From assembly GCA_903882285.1 (NCBI GenBank), contig CAIRWM010000048.1, positions 1-43,323 on the forward strand: a stretch of 43,323 nt of DNA, in the 5' to 3' direction. Positions 27,103 through 34,448 of the stretch are shown here, piece by piece. Under the pieces are notes generated by a model, which ran no database searches, was not told where the DNA came from, and was given only the letters and a program-made list of their open reading frames with translations. Made by a program: the position numbers and the translations under genes. Source of the DNA: an uncultured cyanobacterium (lineage in GTDB: Bacteria; Cyanobacteriota; Cyanobacteriia; PCC-6307; Cyanobiaceae). The stretch's first letter is position 1. Each line of letters starts with the position of its first letter.

Positions 27103-27797
27103 ACCCGAAAACGCTGGGGACCGCGGCTGAGAACGAGCTGGCCGCGATCGACGTCAATGGAGGCCACCGTCCAGCCCCCTGGTAGCCAGGGGGTGGCCGC
27201 CCCGCCACGGTCACCGGGCCGCACGTTGCCGCTCGCCCCGCCGTACGTCACGGTGGCCTCGCTCAGTCCGCCACTGCGGATCACCCCGGTGACGCTGAAG
27301 GGCTGGGGGAACGCAGGAGCTGCCGGGCGGCGCGGCGCGCCGGAGCGGCCCGCGCCAGCAGTGGCGCCTCCCGGCCCAGCAACCGACGGGGTCGAGCCGC
27401 CACCGGCGACCCCAGTCTTGCGGGCCGCCTCATAGGCCGCCCGCTGCTGCTGCTCGGCACCGCCACCAGCGGCCGCGACCTTGGCGGCGGCGAGATAGGG
27501 GTCGCTGCCGGGAGGGGCCCAGGCCAGGGAGACCACCGGCGGGGTGATGCGGCCGAAGGGATCGCGACGGCCCACGGGAACCGATGCCACCACCTGCTGC
27601 GGGGAGGGCAGGGGCAGCAGCCCCGCACCGGCCGGCGCGGCCGGCGGCGGCGCGACCTCGGGCTTGGGAAGAGGCCGCGGCGGAGGAGGGGGCGGGGCGA
27701 TGCCGGCATCCTGACGATCGCCACAGGCCACCAGCAGCAGGAGCGGCGCCAGCACCAGTCCCGACAGGGACGCTCTAACCCATTTCGACGAGATCAC
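27093..27797 (-). CDS. Proline-rich putative lipoprotein
   Basis: About 234 residues. It has an N-terminal signal with a lipobox L-V-A-C (Cys 25), indicating lipid anchoring. A Pro-rich low-complexity stretch (PPPPPPRPLPKPE) and an Ala/Gly-rich middle follow. The C-terminal 65 residues (FSVTGVIRSGGLSEATVTYGG...LVLSRGPQRFRV) look like a small beta domain reminiscent of PilP or type II secretion proteins; that resemblance is weak. Starts available are GTG 27797 and TTG 27809, both within the end of the SRPBCC gene, so coupling is likely. Function unknown. Confidence 0.7.
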   Translation of the reverse strand: MISSKWVRASLSGLVLAPLLLLVACGDRQDAGIAPPPPPPRPLPKPEVAPPPAAPAGAGLLPLPSPQQVVASVPVGRRDPFGRITPPVVSLAWAPPGSDPYLAAAKVAAAGGGAEQQQRAAYEAARKTGVAGGGSTPSVAGPGGATAGAGRSGAPRRPAAPAFPQPFSVTGVIRSGGLSEATVTYGGASGNVRPGDRGGAATPWLPGGWTVASIDVDRGQLVLSRGPQRFRVQI

Positions 27798-28209
27798 GGA
27801 ATCGATCAAGGTTCGCCTGCAGCTCCCTGGTGACGATGCTTCCCATGATGCTCGGTTCCATCAGAGGTGCAAGCACACCCGGCAATTCATAGCTGACCGT
27901 TAGCTTCACGGCGGTGCGATCGGAGCCGATGGGATAGAAGCGGACAGCCCCCTTGGTGGGCAGTCCACCCACCGATTCCCAATGCAATTGCTGGGCCTCG
28001 ACCCGGCAGGTGATGCGGGCTTTCCAGTGAAAGCGAAACCCCTGGGCCGCCAGCGTCCAATCGGTGAGGTCGGGGTCGTCCTGGGTGACCACCGACTCGA
28101 TCCAGCGCATCCAGCGGGGCATGGCCTCCAGATCGCTCCAGACCTCCCAGACCCGATCAGCGGGAGCCGCGATCTCAGAGGTGACCGTGTTTTCGAGCCA
28201 GCGTCCCAT
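27775..28209 (-). CDS. SRPBCC-fold protein (polyketide cyclase/dehydrase-like)
   Basis: A 144-residue protein: WLENTVTSEIAAPADRVWEVWSDLEAMPRWMRWI is the standard START/SRPBCC opening; the end is a long amphipathic helix (SIVTRELQANLDRFRDLVE). The fold encloses a deep hydrophobic cavity for a lipid-like ligand. It starts nine bases after the crtQ stop, so it is co-transcribed; a role with carotenoid intermediates is an inference from that position. Confidence 0.87.
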   Translation of the reverse strand: MGRWLENTVTSEIAAPADRVWEVWSDLEAMPRWMRWIESVVTQDDPDLTDWTLAAQGFRFHWKARITCRVEAQQLHWESVGGLPTKGAVRFYPIGSDRTAVKLTVSYELPGVLAPLMEPSIMGSIVTRELQANLDRFRDLVEMG

Positions 28210-28218
28210 AAAGCTGTC

Positions 28219-29694
28219 CTAAGCCACCGCCGCGTTGGTCGCCAGCGCCACCCGCTGGCCCAGGATCGCCGCAGCCGCCAGACGGCCGCTCATGGTGGCA
28301 CCCTCCATGGAATCGATGTAATCCTGGCGGGTAAAACTACCGGCCAGATAGAAATTGGCCACGGGTGTCGCCTGGGCCGGGCGGTAGGGCTCCATGCCGG
28401 GAGCTTCCCGGTAGAGGGACTGGGCCAGCTTGACGACGTTGCTCCATTGCAGGGTGAGCCCAGCGGCCGACGGGAACAGTTCGCGCACCTGACGGTCGGT
28501 ATGAGCGACGATCTCATCGGTCTTTTTGGGGATCCAGGGGTCGCCGGGGGTGAGGACGCACTGCAGCAGGGAGCCCTGCCCCTTGCGGCGATAGTCGGCG
28601 GGGCTTGCCAGGGCGAGGTCGGCGAAGCAGCTGAAGTCGGCGTCGGCGGTGTAGAGGAGGTTGTCGAGCCCGGTGGGGTGGGCCAGATCCGTGCGTCGGA
28701 GCCCGGCGTCGGCACTGTCCCCCAGTTCGGTCACCCAGCCGTCGTAGCGGAGCTGCACGGTGGCCACCGGCACGGCCTCGAGCCGATCAATGGCTTCGAA
28801 CTGGGGGAAGCGGCGCCAGGCCGCTGGCAGGAGCCGCTGGATGCCGGGAACATCACAGGCGGCCAGGTAGGCGTCGGCCTGCACCAGGGTGTCCCCGTCA
28901 GGGGTGCCCAGGGCGAGGCCAGTCACCCGGGTCTGCCCCTGCTGCTCCTCAAACTGCAACTCCCGCACCCGGTGCCGCAGATGCAGGCGGCCGCCGCGGG
29001 CCTCGATGTACTCCAGGATCGGTCCGGTGAGCCAGCGGTGCGGCGAGCCCTTGAGCAGGTTGAGCTTGGAGGCCTCGGTCTTGGAGGCGAACATCATGAA
29101 GATGGTGAGCATGCAGCGGGCCGAAATGGCCTCGCAATCGATGAAGCCGAGGGCGTAGGCAATCGGGTTCCACATCCGCTCGATGCTGCGGGGACTGCCG
29201 CCGTGGGAGAGGAACCACTCCTGGAAGCTGATGCGATCGAGCTCACGGATGACCTTCATGGCCCCCTCGTAGTCGACCAGACCCCGCACGATCGGGCTCG
29301 TGCCCAGGGCGAGGGCATTGCGCAGCTTGTCGAGCCAGTCGAGCTGAGGGGTGGTGAAGAAGGCCTTCAAACCATTGAAGGGGGCGCCGATGGGGAAGCG
29401 GAAATCGAGCTCGCGCAGGTCGCCACCGCGGTTGACGAACAGATGGGTGTGGTCCTTGGGCAGCAGGTTATCGAGCGCCCCCACCTTGCGCATCAGCGCA
29501 AAGAGATTGGCGTAGTTGAAGAAAAAGACGTGCAGGCCCATCTCGATGTGGTTGCCGCCCTCATCGACCCAGCTGCCGACTTTGCCGCCCATGAACGGAC
29601 GAGCCTCATAGAGGTCGACCTGATGGCCGGCATCAACCAGGTCGACCGCGGCCGACAGACCAGCCAGCCCGGCTCCCACGATGGCGACCCGCAC
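28219..29694 (-). CDS. crtQ: Zeta-carotene desaturase (plant-type) CrtQ/ZDS
   Basis: A 491-residue flavoprotein converting zeta-carotene to lycopene. The N-terminal dinucleotide motif [31 protein letters not shown] and the GGKVGSW motif are present, followed by [43 protein letters not shown] and the C-terminal [25 protein letters not shown]. The ...HVFFFNY... and KGSP segments separate ZDS from phytoene desaturase. The start is a GTG with GGGAG some bases upstream. It heads a three-gene leftward operon with SRPBCC and lipoprotein genes and is divergent from the IscA-type gene. Confidence 0.94.
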   Translation of the reverse strand: MRVAIVGAGLAGLSAAVDLVDAGHQVDLYEARPFMGGKVGSWVDEGGNHIEMGLHVFFFNYANLFALMRKVGALDNLLPKDHTHLFVNRGGDLRELDFRFPIGAPFNGLKAFFTTPQLDWLDKLRNALALGTSPIVRGLVDYEGAMKVIRELDRISFQEWFLSHGGSPRSIERMWNPIAYALGFIDCEAISARCMLTIFMMFASKTEASKLNLLKGSPHRWLTGPILEYIEARGGRLHLRHRVRELQFEEQQGQTRVTGLALGTPDGDTLVQADAYLAACDVPGIQRLLPAAWRRFPQFEAIDRLEAVPVATVQLRYDGWVTELGDSADAGLRRTDLAHPTGLDNLLYTADADFSCFADLALASPADYRRKGQGSLLQCVLTPGDPWIPKKTDEIVAHTDRQVRELFPSAAGLTLQWSNVVKLAQSLYREAPGMEPYRPAQATPVANFYLAGSFTRQDYIDSMEGATMSGRLAAAAILGQRVALATNAAVA

Positions 29695-29887
29695 CCTTGC
29701 ACTCCCGTGTTGGGGACGACTCTATGGAGCGATCGACCGGAGCCGGCGACCGGCAGGGGTGGAGAACCGCCAGGGGGCCGGCCAATGCCAAGCGGGGATC
29801 GATTTCCATAGACTTGAGATCCGTGTTGGCACCGATCCGGTCCCCTGGGCCGCTCCTCCTGATCCCCGCCCCCGCCCAGAGCCCGCC

Positions 29888-30328
29888 ATGAGCCTCGAGA
29901 CCTTGCCCCCGACCCCGCTCGCGACCAGCCCCGAAGCCACCCCCGCAGCCGCCCCCACAGCCACCTTCACCGGAGTCGACGGCAAGGGGATCCTGATCAG
30001 CGAACCGGCAATGAAGCAGTTGGGAGCCTTGATGGCGCAGCAGGGGGCAGGCATGGTGCTGCGGGTCGGGGTGCGCTCCGGGGGGTGCAGCGGCATGAGC
30101 TACACGATGGATTTCATCGACGCCAGCGGCATCCGCGCTGACGACGAGGTCTACGTCTATGAATCTGAGGCGGGCCCGAGCTTCAGAGTCGTCAGCGACC
30201 CCAAGAGCCTGCTGTACATCTACGGGATGCAGCTCGACTTCTCCAGCGCCCTTATCGGCGGTGGCTTCAACTTCAGCAACCCCAACGCGACCCAAACCTG
30301 CGGCTGCGGCAGCTCCTTCGCGGTCTGA
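29888..30328 (+). CDS. A-type iron-sulfur carrier (IscA/SufA family)
   Basis: A 146-residue protein. The A-type core begins at ILISEPAMKQLGALMAQQG and carries the three cluster cysteines C67 (GGCSGMSY), C138 and C140 (TCGCGSSF). It is about 30 residues longer than E. coli IscA because of a Pro/Ala/Thr-rich N terminus. Such proteins accept and pass on Fe-S clusters, in cyanobacteria probably to photosynthetic and metabolic targets. ATG 29888 is used. The 193 bases between it and crtQ contain no obvious consensus promoter. Confidence 0.93.
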   Translation: MSLETLPPTPLATSPEATPAAAPTATFTGVDGKGILISEPAMKQLGALMAQQGAGMVLRVGVRSGGCSGMSYTMDFIDASGIRADDEVYVYESEAGPSFRVVSDPKSLLYIYGMQLDFSSALIGGGFNFSNPNATQTCGCGSSFAV

Positions 30329-30400
30329 CCTGGCGCCTGGTCCCTATCCGGACCGTCGGCATGGGAATCTGAGACTCACGCTTGACGCATCGCCGCAGCC

Positions 30401-30859
30401 ATGACGGCCAGTTCCGCCACCACGGATTCCGCAGCCACGGACCCCACCACTTCCTCCTCCCTGTTCGACCAGGCGATCAGCCGCTATCAGCAGGGAGCGG
30501 CACCAGAAGAGCTGATCGACGACTTCCTGGCGATCACGGCCCAGTCGCCGCGCCAGTCGGCCGGTTGGACCTGTCTGGCCTGGCTGCAGTTGCTGCTCGA
30601 TCGTCCCCACGACGCGCTGCACTCGGCCCGCACCGCCGTGCGCCTCAATCCCCAGGACCCCCAGGCCCGCATCAACCTCAGCGTGGCGATGCTGGAAACG
30701 GGTCAGAAGGGGGTGCGCGATCACATTGAAATGGTGCAGCGCGTGATGCTGATGGCCCCCGAGCTGGACACCGAGCTCAACGACTCGATGGCGGACGGCC
30801 TGCAGCGGCGACCCGGCTGGCAGGCCCTGGAGAAAGTGCGGAGCTGGCTGCAGGCTTGA
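30401..30859 (+). CDS. TPR-like protein
   Basis: A 152-residue soluble protein. A Ser/Thr/Ala-rich first 18 residues precede helical repeats: LFDQAISRYQQGAAPEELI, WTCLAWLQLLLDRPHDALHSARTAVRLNPQDPQARINLSVAMLETGQ. The second and third segments fit a tetratricopeptide repeat. The rest (LMAPELDTELNDSMADGLQRRPGWQALEKVRSWL) is a family-specific end that I recall from unnamed cyanobacterial proteins. No function is known. Its TGA is overlapped by the TTG start of the LpxB-related gene. Confidence 0.8.
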   Translation: MTASSATTDSAATDPTTSSSLFDQAISRYQQGAAPEELIDDFLAITAQSPRQSAGWTCLAWLQLLLDRPHDALHSARTAVRLNPQDPQARINLSVAMLETGQKGVRDHIEMVQRVMLMAPELDTELNDSMADGLQRRPGWQALEKVRSWLQA

Positions 30860-32106
30860 GCCGGCTGCTGCTGCTGAGCAACGGCCACGGGGAAGACCTC
30901 AGCGGCGCGTTACTGGGTCGGGAGCTCCTGGCCCGGGGGATGCTGGTTGAGGCGCTGCCCCTGGTGGGCCACGGCCATCCCTATCGGCAGGCGGGCATTA
31001 CGGTGCTGGGACGCACCCGCGAATTCAGCACCGGCGGGCTGGGCTACACCAGCCTGGCCGGCCGACTCACCGAGCTGCGCGAAGGCCAATACATCGATGT
31101 GGTGCGGAGGCTGCTGACCCTGCGGGGCCGCCGCGACCACCTGATCGTGGCGGTGGGCGACCTGCTGCCGGTGCTGGCGGCCTGGCTGAGCCGTCGCCCC
31201 ACCGTTGTGTACCTGGTGGCCTACTCCAGCCACTATGAGGGTCGGCTGCGACTGCCCTGGCCCTGCGGCTGGCTGCTGCGCCGCCGCGGCGTCCTGCGGA
31301 TCTGGAGCCGCGACCAGCTGACCGCCACCGATCTGAGTGCGCAGCTGCAGCGTCCGGTGAGCTTTCTGGGCAATCCCTTCCTCGATCTGGTGGCCGAGGC
31401 AGGCGAACCGATCCCCTCGGTGGCCGCCCAGACCCTGGCCGTGCTGCCGGGCAGTCGCCTGCCAGAAGCGCTGCGCAACCTTGAACGGATCCTGCGGCTG
31501 CTGGCCGAGCTGCCGGCGGCGCTGCAGCAGCCAGACTCCCTGGCACTCCAGGCCGGCCTGGTGGGCGATCTCGATGCCACCACGATCAGCCGCATCGCCG
31601 CACCGCTCGGCTGGCGGCTGGAGCAGGGGCAGGGAGCCGCCGATGGCAACGCCTCGCTGGTGCTGGTGCGAGCTCCCCAGCGGCTTCAGCTGCACTGGGG
31701 TCGCTTTGCCGCCGTTCTGGCCGGCAGCGACCTGGTGCTCTCGATGACCGGCACCGCGGCGGAACAGGCCGTGGGGCTGGGCAAGCCGGTGCTGCAGCTC
31801 GAGGGACAGGGACCGCAGTTCACGCCCGGTTTCGCCGAGGCCCAGCGGCGCCTGCTCGGCCCGGGCCTCACCTGTGCCATCGCACCGGAGGGTGGCGACG
31901 CCACGCTGCAGGCCACGGCCGCCCTGGCCACCCGCCTGCTGGCGCGCCTGGCCGATCCCGCCCAGGGTCACCGCTGGCGCGGCGAGCTGGCCACGATCGG
32001 GACTGAGCGGATCGGCCGTCCCGGCGGCAGCGCCCGCATGGCCGACGCGATCATGGAGGTGCTCGAAGCCCAGCCCCCCAACCGCGATGCCGCCCTCCCC
32101 CGCTGA
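30856..32106 (+). CDS. Lipid-A-disaccharide synthase-related protein (TIGR03492 type)
   Basis: A 416-residue protein of GT-B appearance: LLLLSNGHGEDLSGALLGRELLARG at the start, VGDLLPVLAAWLSRRPTVVYLVAYSSHYEG in the middle, and FLGNPFLDLV, LAVLPGSRLPEALRNLERIL and SDLVLSMTGTAAEQAVGLGKPVLQLEG at the end. The last block is LpxB-like. The family is cyanobacterial and usually labelled LpxB-related; it is not canonical LpxB and its sugar and lipid substrates are unknown. The start is TTG at 30856, overlapping the upstream TGA as TTGA. Confidence 0.85.
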   Translation: MSRLLLLSNGHGEDLSGALLGRELLARGMLVEALPLVGHGHPYRQAGITVLGRTREFSTGGLGYTSLAGRLTELREGQYIDVVRRLLTLRGRRDHLIVAVGDLLPVLAAWLSRRPTVVYLVAYSSHYEGRLRLPWPCGWLLRRRGVLRIWSRDQLTATDLSAQLQRPVSFLGNPFLDLVAEAGEPIPSVAAQTLAVLPGSRLPEALRNLERILRLLAELPAALQQPDSLALQAGLVGDLDATTISRIAAPLGWRLEQGQGAADGNASLVLVRAPQRLQLHWGRFAAVLAGSDLVLSMTGTAAEQAVGLGKPVLQLEGQGPQFTPGFAEAQRRLLGPGLTCAIAPEGGDATLQATAALATRLLARLADPAQGHRWRGELATIGTERIGRPGGSARMADAIMEVLEAQPPNRDAALPR

Positions 32107-32143
32107 GCCCCACCCCTCGCCGCTACTGCGACTGAAAGGGGCC

Positions 32144-32359
32144 ATGGATACGCTGCTCGTCGCCGACGTGTTCCTGGTCATCGTCGGCGCCCTCTGGTTT
32201 CTCGTGGCGGTGATCTGCCACAGCCGCGGCATGGAGGCGCCGCTGGATCGCTTTCAGCAGCTCTGGGAGCCCCTGTTCACCCCCGCGATCGGACTGCTGA
32301 TGGGCGCCGCCGTGCTCAGCGGGGTGCTGGGCTGGTGGCAGCGGCGATGGCGGCGTTGA
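32144..32359 (+). CDS. Small two-span membrane protein
   Basis: A 71-residue protein with hydrophobic stretches LLVADVFLVIVGALWFLVAVICH and ALGLLMGAAVLSGVLGW-like sequence near the C terminus, ending in basic WWQRRWRR. I do not recognise a named family; it looks conserved-hypothetical. The start at 32144 follows GAAAGGGG, a fair ribosome-binding site; an upstream ATG at 32087 lies inside the preceding gene. Its 3' end overlaps the convergent epimerase gene by 44 bases. Confidence 0.68.
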   Translation: MDTLLVADVFLVIVGALWFLVAVICHSRGMEAPLDRFQQLWEPLFTPAIGLLMGAAVLSGVLGWWQRRWRR

Positions 32360-33269
32360 GCTCCGGGTACTGGAAGTGGAAGCCCTGGGCCTGCAGGCGC
32401 TCCGAACGCACCTGTTGCCCCTGCAGCACCACCTGGGCGCCGTCACCGAGCAACAGCTGCAGCAGCGGACCGGGCACCGGCAGCAGACTGGGCCGGCCCA
32501 GGGCCCGCCCAAGCGCCACCGCGAAGATTGCCATGCGGGTGGGCTGCGGAGCCACGGCGTTGTAGACCCCTTCGAAGGTCGGATCCTCCAGGGCGGCGCC
32601 GATCAGGCGGCAGAGATCGTGGCGGTGGATCCAGCTCATCCACTGGCGGCCGGAGCCCACCGGTCCGCCCAGCCCGGCTCGGAAGATCGGCAACATCTTG
32701 CCGAGGGCGCCGCCGTCAGGGCCGAGGACGATGCCGAGGCGTAGCCGCACCACGCGGCAGCCGGCGGGAGCGGCGACCGCCGCCGCCTCCCAGCGCTGGC
32801 ACAGCTGACCCAGGAGATCGTCGCCCGGGGGGCTGCTCTCCACGAAGTCCTTCTCCAGGCTGGTGGCGTAGTAACCCACGGCGGAGGCGTTGACCAGCAC
32901 GCGCGGGGGCTGGTCCAGGTCCGCCATGGCTGCCACCAGGGAGGCGGTGGTGCCCAGGCGGCTGTCGAATAGCAGCTGGCGATGGCTCTCGCTCCAGCGC
33001 TTGTCGGCGATCGGCTCCCCGGCCAGGTTCACCACCCCCTCGGCCTCCGCCAGGGCCTGGAGCAGATCGGTGCGCTGCCAGCTGGCGGATTGGGCCGGAT
33101 CGAGCTGCAACGCCACGAGACGATCGCTCTCGAGCGCCGCGAAGGGGTGAGCCCGACGGCTGACCAGGGTGATCTGGTGACCGAGTTCCAGCAGGAAGGG
33201 CACCAGCTCGCGGCCCACGAATCCTGAACACCCCAGCAGCAGCAATCTCACGTCGTCCGTTCCGACCAT
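32316..33269 (-). CDS. TIGR01777-family NAD-dependent epimerase/dehydratase
   Basis: A 317-residue extended SDR. The nucleotide motif G13-C-S-G16-F-V-G19 follows RLLLL. The family blocks GVVNLAGEPIADKRWSESHRQLLFDSR, LVNASAVGYYATS and the central MSWIHRHDLCRLIGAALED are typical of TIGR01777 (YfcH-like) proteins, with the DUF1731-like C terminus ...VLQGQQVRSERLQAQGFHFQYPEL. Substrate unknown. ATG 33269 or GTG 33251 (directly before RLLLLGCSG) could be the start. Confidence 0.9.
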   Translation of the reverse strand: MVGTDDVRLLLLGCSGFVGRELVPFLLELGHQITLVSRRAHPFAALESDRLVALQLDPAQSASWQRTDLLQALAEAEGVVNLAGEPIADKRWSESHRQLLFDSRLGTTASLVAAMADLDQPPRVLVNASAVGYYATSLEKDFVESSPPGDDLLGQLCQRWEAAAVAAPAGCRVVRLRLGIVLGPDGGALGKMLPIFRAGLGGPVGSGRQWMSWIHRHDLCRLIGAALEDPTFEGVYNAVAPQPTRMAIFAVALGRALGRPSLLPVPGPLLQLLLGDGAQVVLQGQQVRSERLQAQGFHFQYPELNAAIAAATSPAPR

Positions 33270-33344
33270 CAGCGCTGAGGCTAAGGGGACGCTGACGGCT
33301 CTAGCCTGCCGCCAGCTCGTCGCCCCCCACCGCGCGCTCCCTCC

Positions 33345-33626
33345 ATGGCCGAGACCCCAGCTGCGCCCACCAGCCCTGCCGCCGCTTCTGCTCCCCCGGC
33401 AGCGGCCGCCGCTCTCAAGAAGGGATCGCTGGTGCGGGTAAACCGCAGCGCCTATGGCGGCAGCCTTGAAGCCGCCGCCAGCGACGCTGACGCCCCCAAC
33501 TACCTGTTCGAGGGGCCGGGCGAGATCCTGGCGCTCAAGGGCGCCTACGCCCAGCTGCGCTGGCGCCGGCCGGTGCCGGATGTATGGCTGCGCCTCGATC
33601 AGCTGGAGCCCTACCCCGCCAGCTGA
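33345..33626 (+). CDS. ndhO: NAD(P)H-quinone oxidoreductase subunit O (NdhO)
   Basis: A 93-residue protein. An Ala/Pro-rich first 24 residues precede the conserved NdhO body: LKKGSLVRVNRSAYGGSLEAAASD, YLFEGPGEILALKGAYAQLRWRRPVPDVWLRLDQLE. NdhO is an oxygenic-phototroph-specific subunit of the hydrophilic arm of the NDH-1 complex, which serves cyclic electron flow and respiration. It stands alone, divergent from the epimerase gene and convergent with the J-domain gene. Confidence 0.92.
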   Translation: MAETPAAPTSPAAASAPPAAAAALKKGSLVRVNRSAYGGSLEAAASDADAPNYLFEGPGEILALKGAYAQLRWRRPVPDVWLRLDQLEPYPAS

Positions 33627-33658
33627 GCGGCGCGAGGCTTCTGATCGTTCCAGGCCGC

Positions 33659-34330
33659 TCAGATCTCCAGGCGGCGGCGCTCGCCGTGCAGCATGCTGCG
33701 GCGGCGCTTGGCTTCGCGCAGCATCTCGCGCCCGTCGCGCAGATAGCTGTCGACGTAACCCATCGTGTAGCGCTCCAGTTCGCTGAGAGCGTCCTGCACC
33801 TGGCTGAGGCAGTGGTAGAGGCTCAGGGCGAAGCCCTGGGCACTGCGCGGAGCGGGCCTGGAGCGATAGAGCCCATCCACCTTGTTCATGCGGGCCTGGC
33901 TCTGCTCCAGAAAGGTGCAAAAGGCCTCCATCAGGGCGTCGTCGTAAGGATCGGCCGAGAGGGCCCGCAACTGGGCGGGGAAGGGATTGATGACCTGGCC
34001 CAGCAGGCGATCGATCGGGGCATAGACCGCCTGCAACCAGTCGAGCAGCAACGCATCACTGGCCGCGCCCCGCCGCGGCGCCGCCGTCTGGGACGCGGAG
34101 ACTGAGGTCCTGGCCGCCGGGGGCGCTTGCGTGGCGTCGTAGCGGCGCCGACGCTCGCCATCGCGCAGCACCTCCCAGGCGGCATTCAGACTCAGGATCC
34201 GCTCCGCGTCGCCACCGGCATCCGGGTGATGCTGCTTGACCAGGGCCCGGTAGGCCGCCTTGATCTCGGCAGCACTGGCCTGCAGGGGCACCCCCAGCAC
34301 CAGGTAGGGATCGGAGCTGGGGCCTGACAC
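33659..34330 (-). CDS. J-domain (DnaJ-like) protein
   Basis: A J domain occupies the first 60 or so residues: DPYLVLGVPLQASAAEIKAAYRALVKQHHPDAGGD, with the invariant HPD, then LNAAWEVLRDGERRRRYD. The remaining 150 residues are helical and carry no zinc-finger region, so it is a type III-like co-chaperone whose J domain should stimulate a DnaK. I use GTG 34330 because the farther ATG at 34402 lies right after the T-run of the porin terminator and would add 24 residues unlike the family; the longer form cannot be excluded. Confidence 0.82.
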   Translation of the reverse strand: MSGPSSDPYLVLGVPLQASAAEIKAAYRALVKQHHPDAGGDAERILSLNAAWEVLRDGERRRRYDATQAPPAARTSVSASQTAAPRRGAASDALLLDWLQAVYAPIDRLLGQVINPFPAQLRALSADPYDDALMEAFCTFLEQSQARMNKVDGLYRSRPAPRSAQGFALSLYHCLSQVQDALSELERYTMGYVDSYLRDGREMLREAKRRRSMLHGERRRLEI

Positions 34331-34403
34331 GGCAGGGGAGGGGGCGCGGCCATCATTGTGCAGCCGCGGCGTCGCCAGGCATGGCCCAGGAGCGCCGCCC
34401 ATG

Positions 34404-34428
34404 AAAAAGCCCCCCGTAACCGGGGGGC
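34404..34428 (-). terminator. Rho-independent terminator of the porin cluster
   Basis: On the minus strand an 8-bp stem (34409-34416 with 34421-34428, GC only) with the four-base loop 34417-34420 is followed by five T (complement of 34404-34408). It lies 20 bases after the last porin stop, an ideal intrinsic terminator. Confidence 0.93.
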
Positions 34429-34448
34429 CGTTGCCGTGCAGCAGGCGA

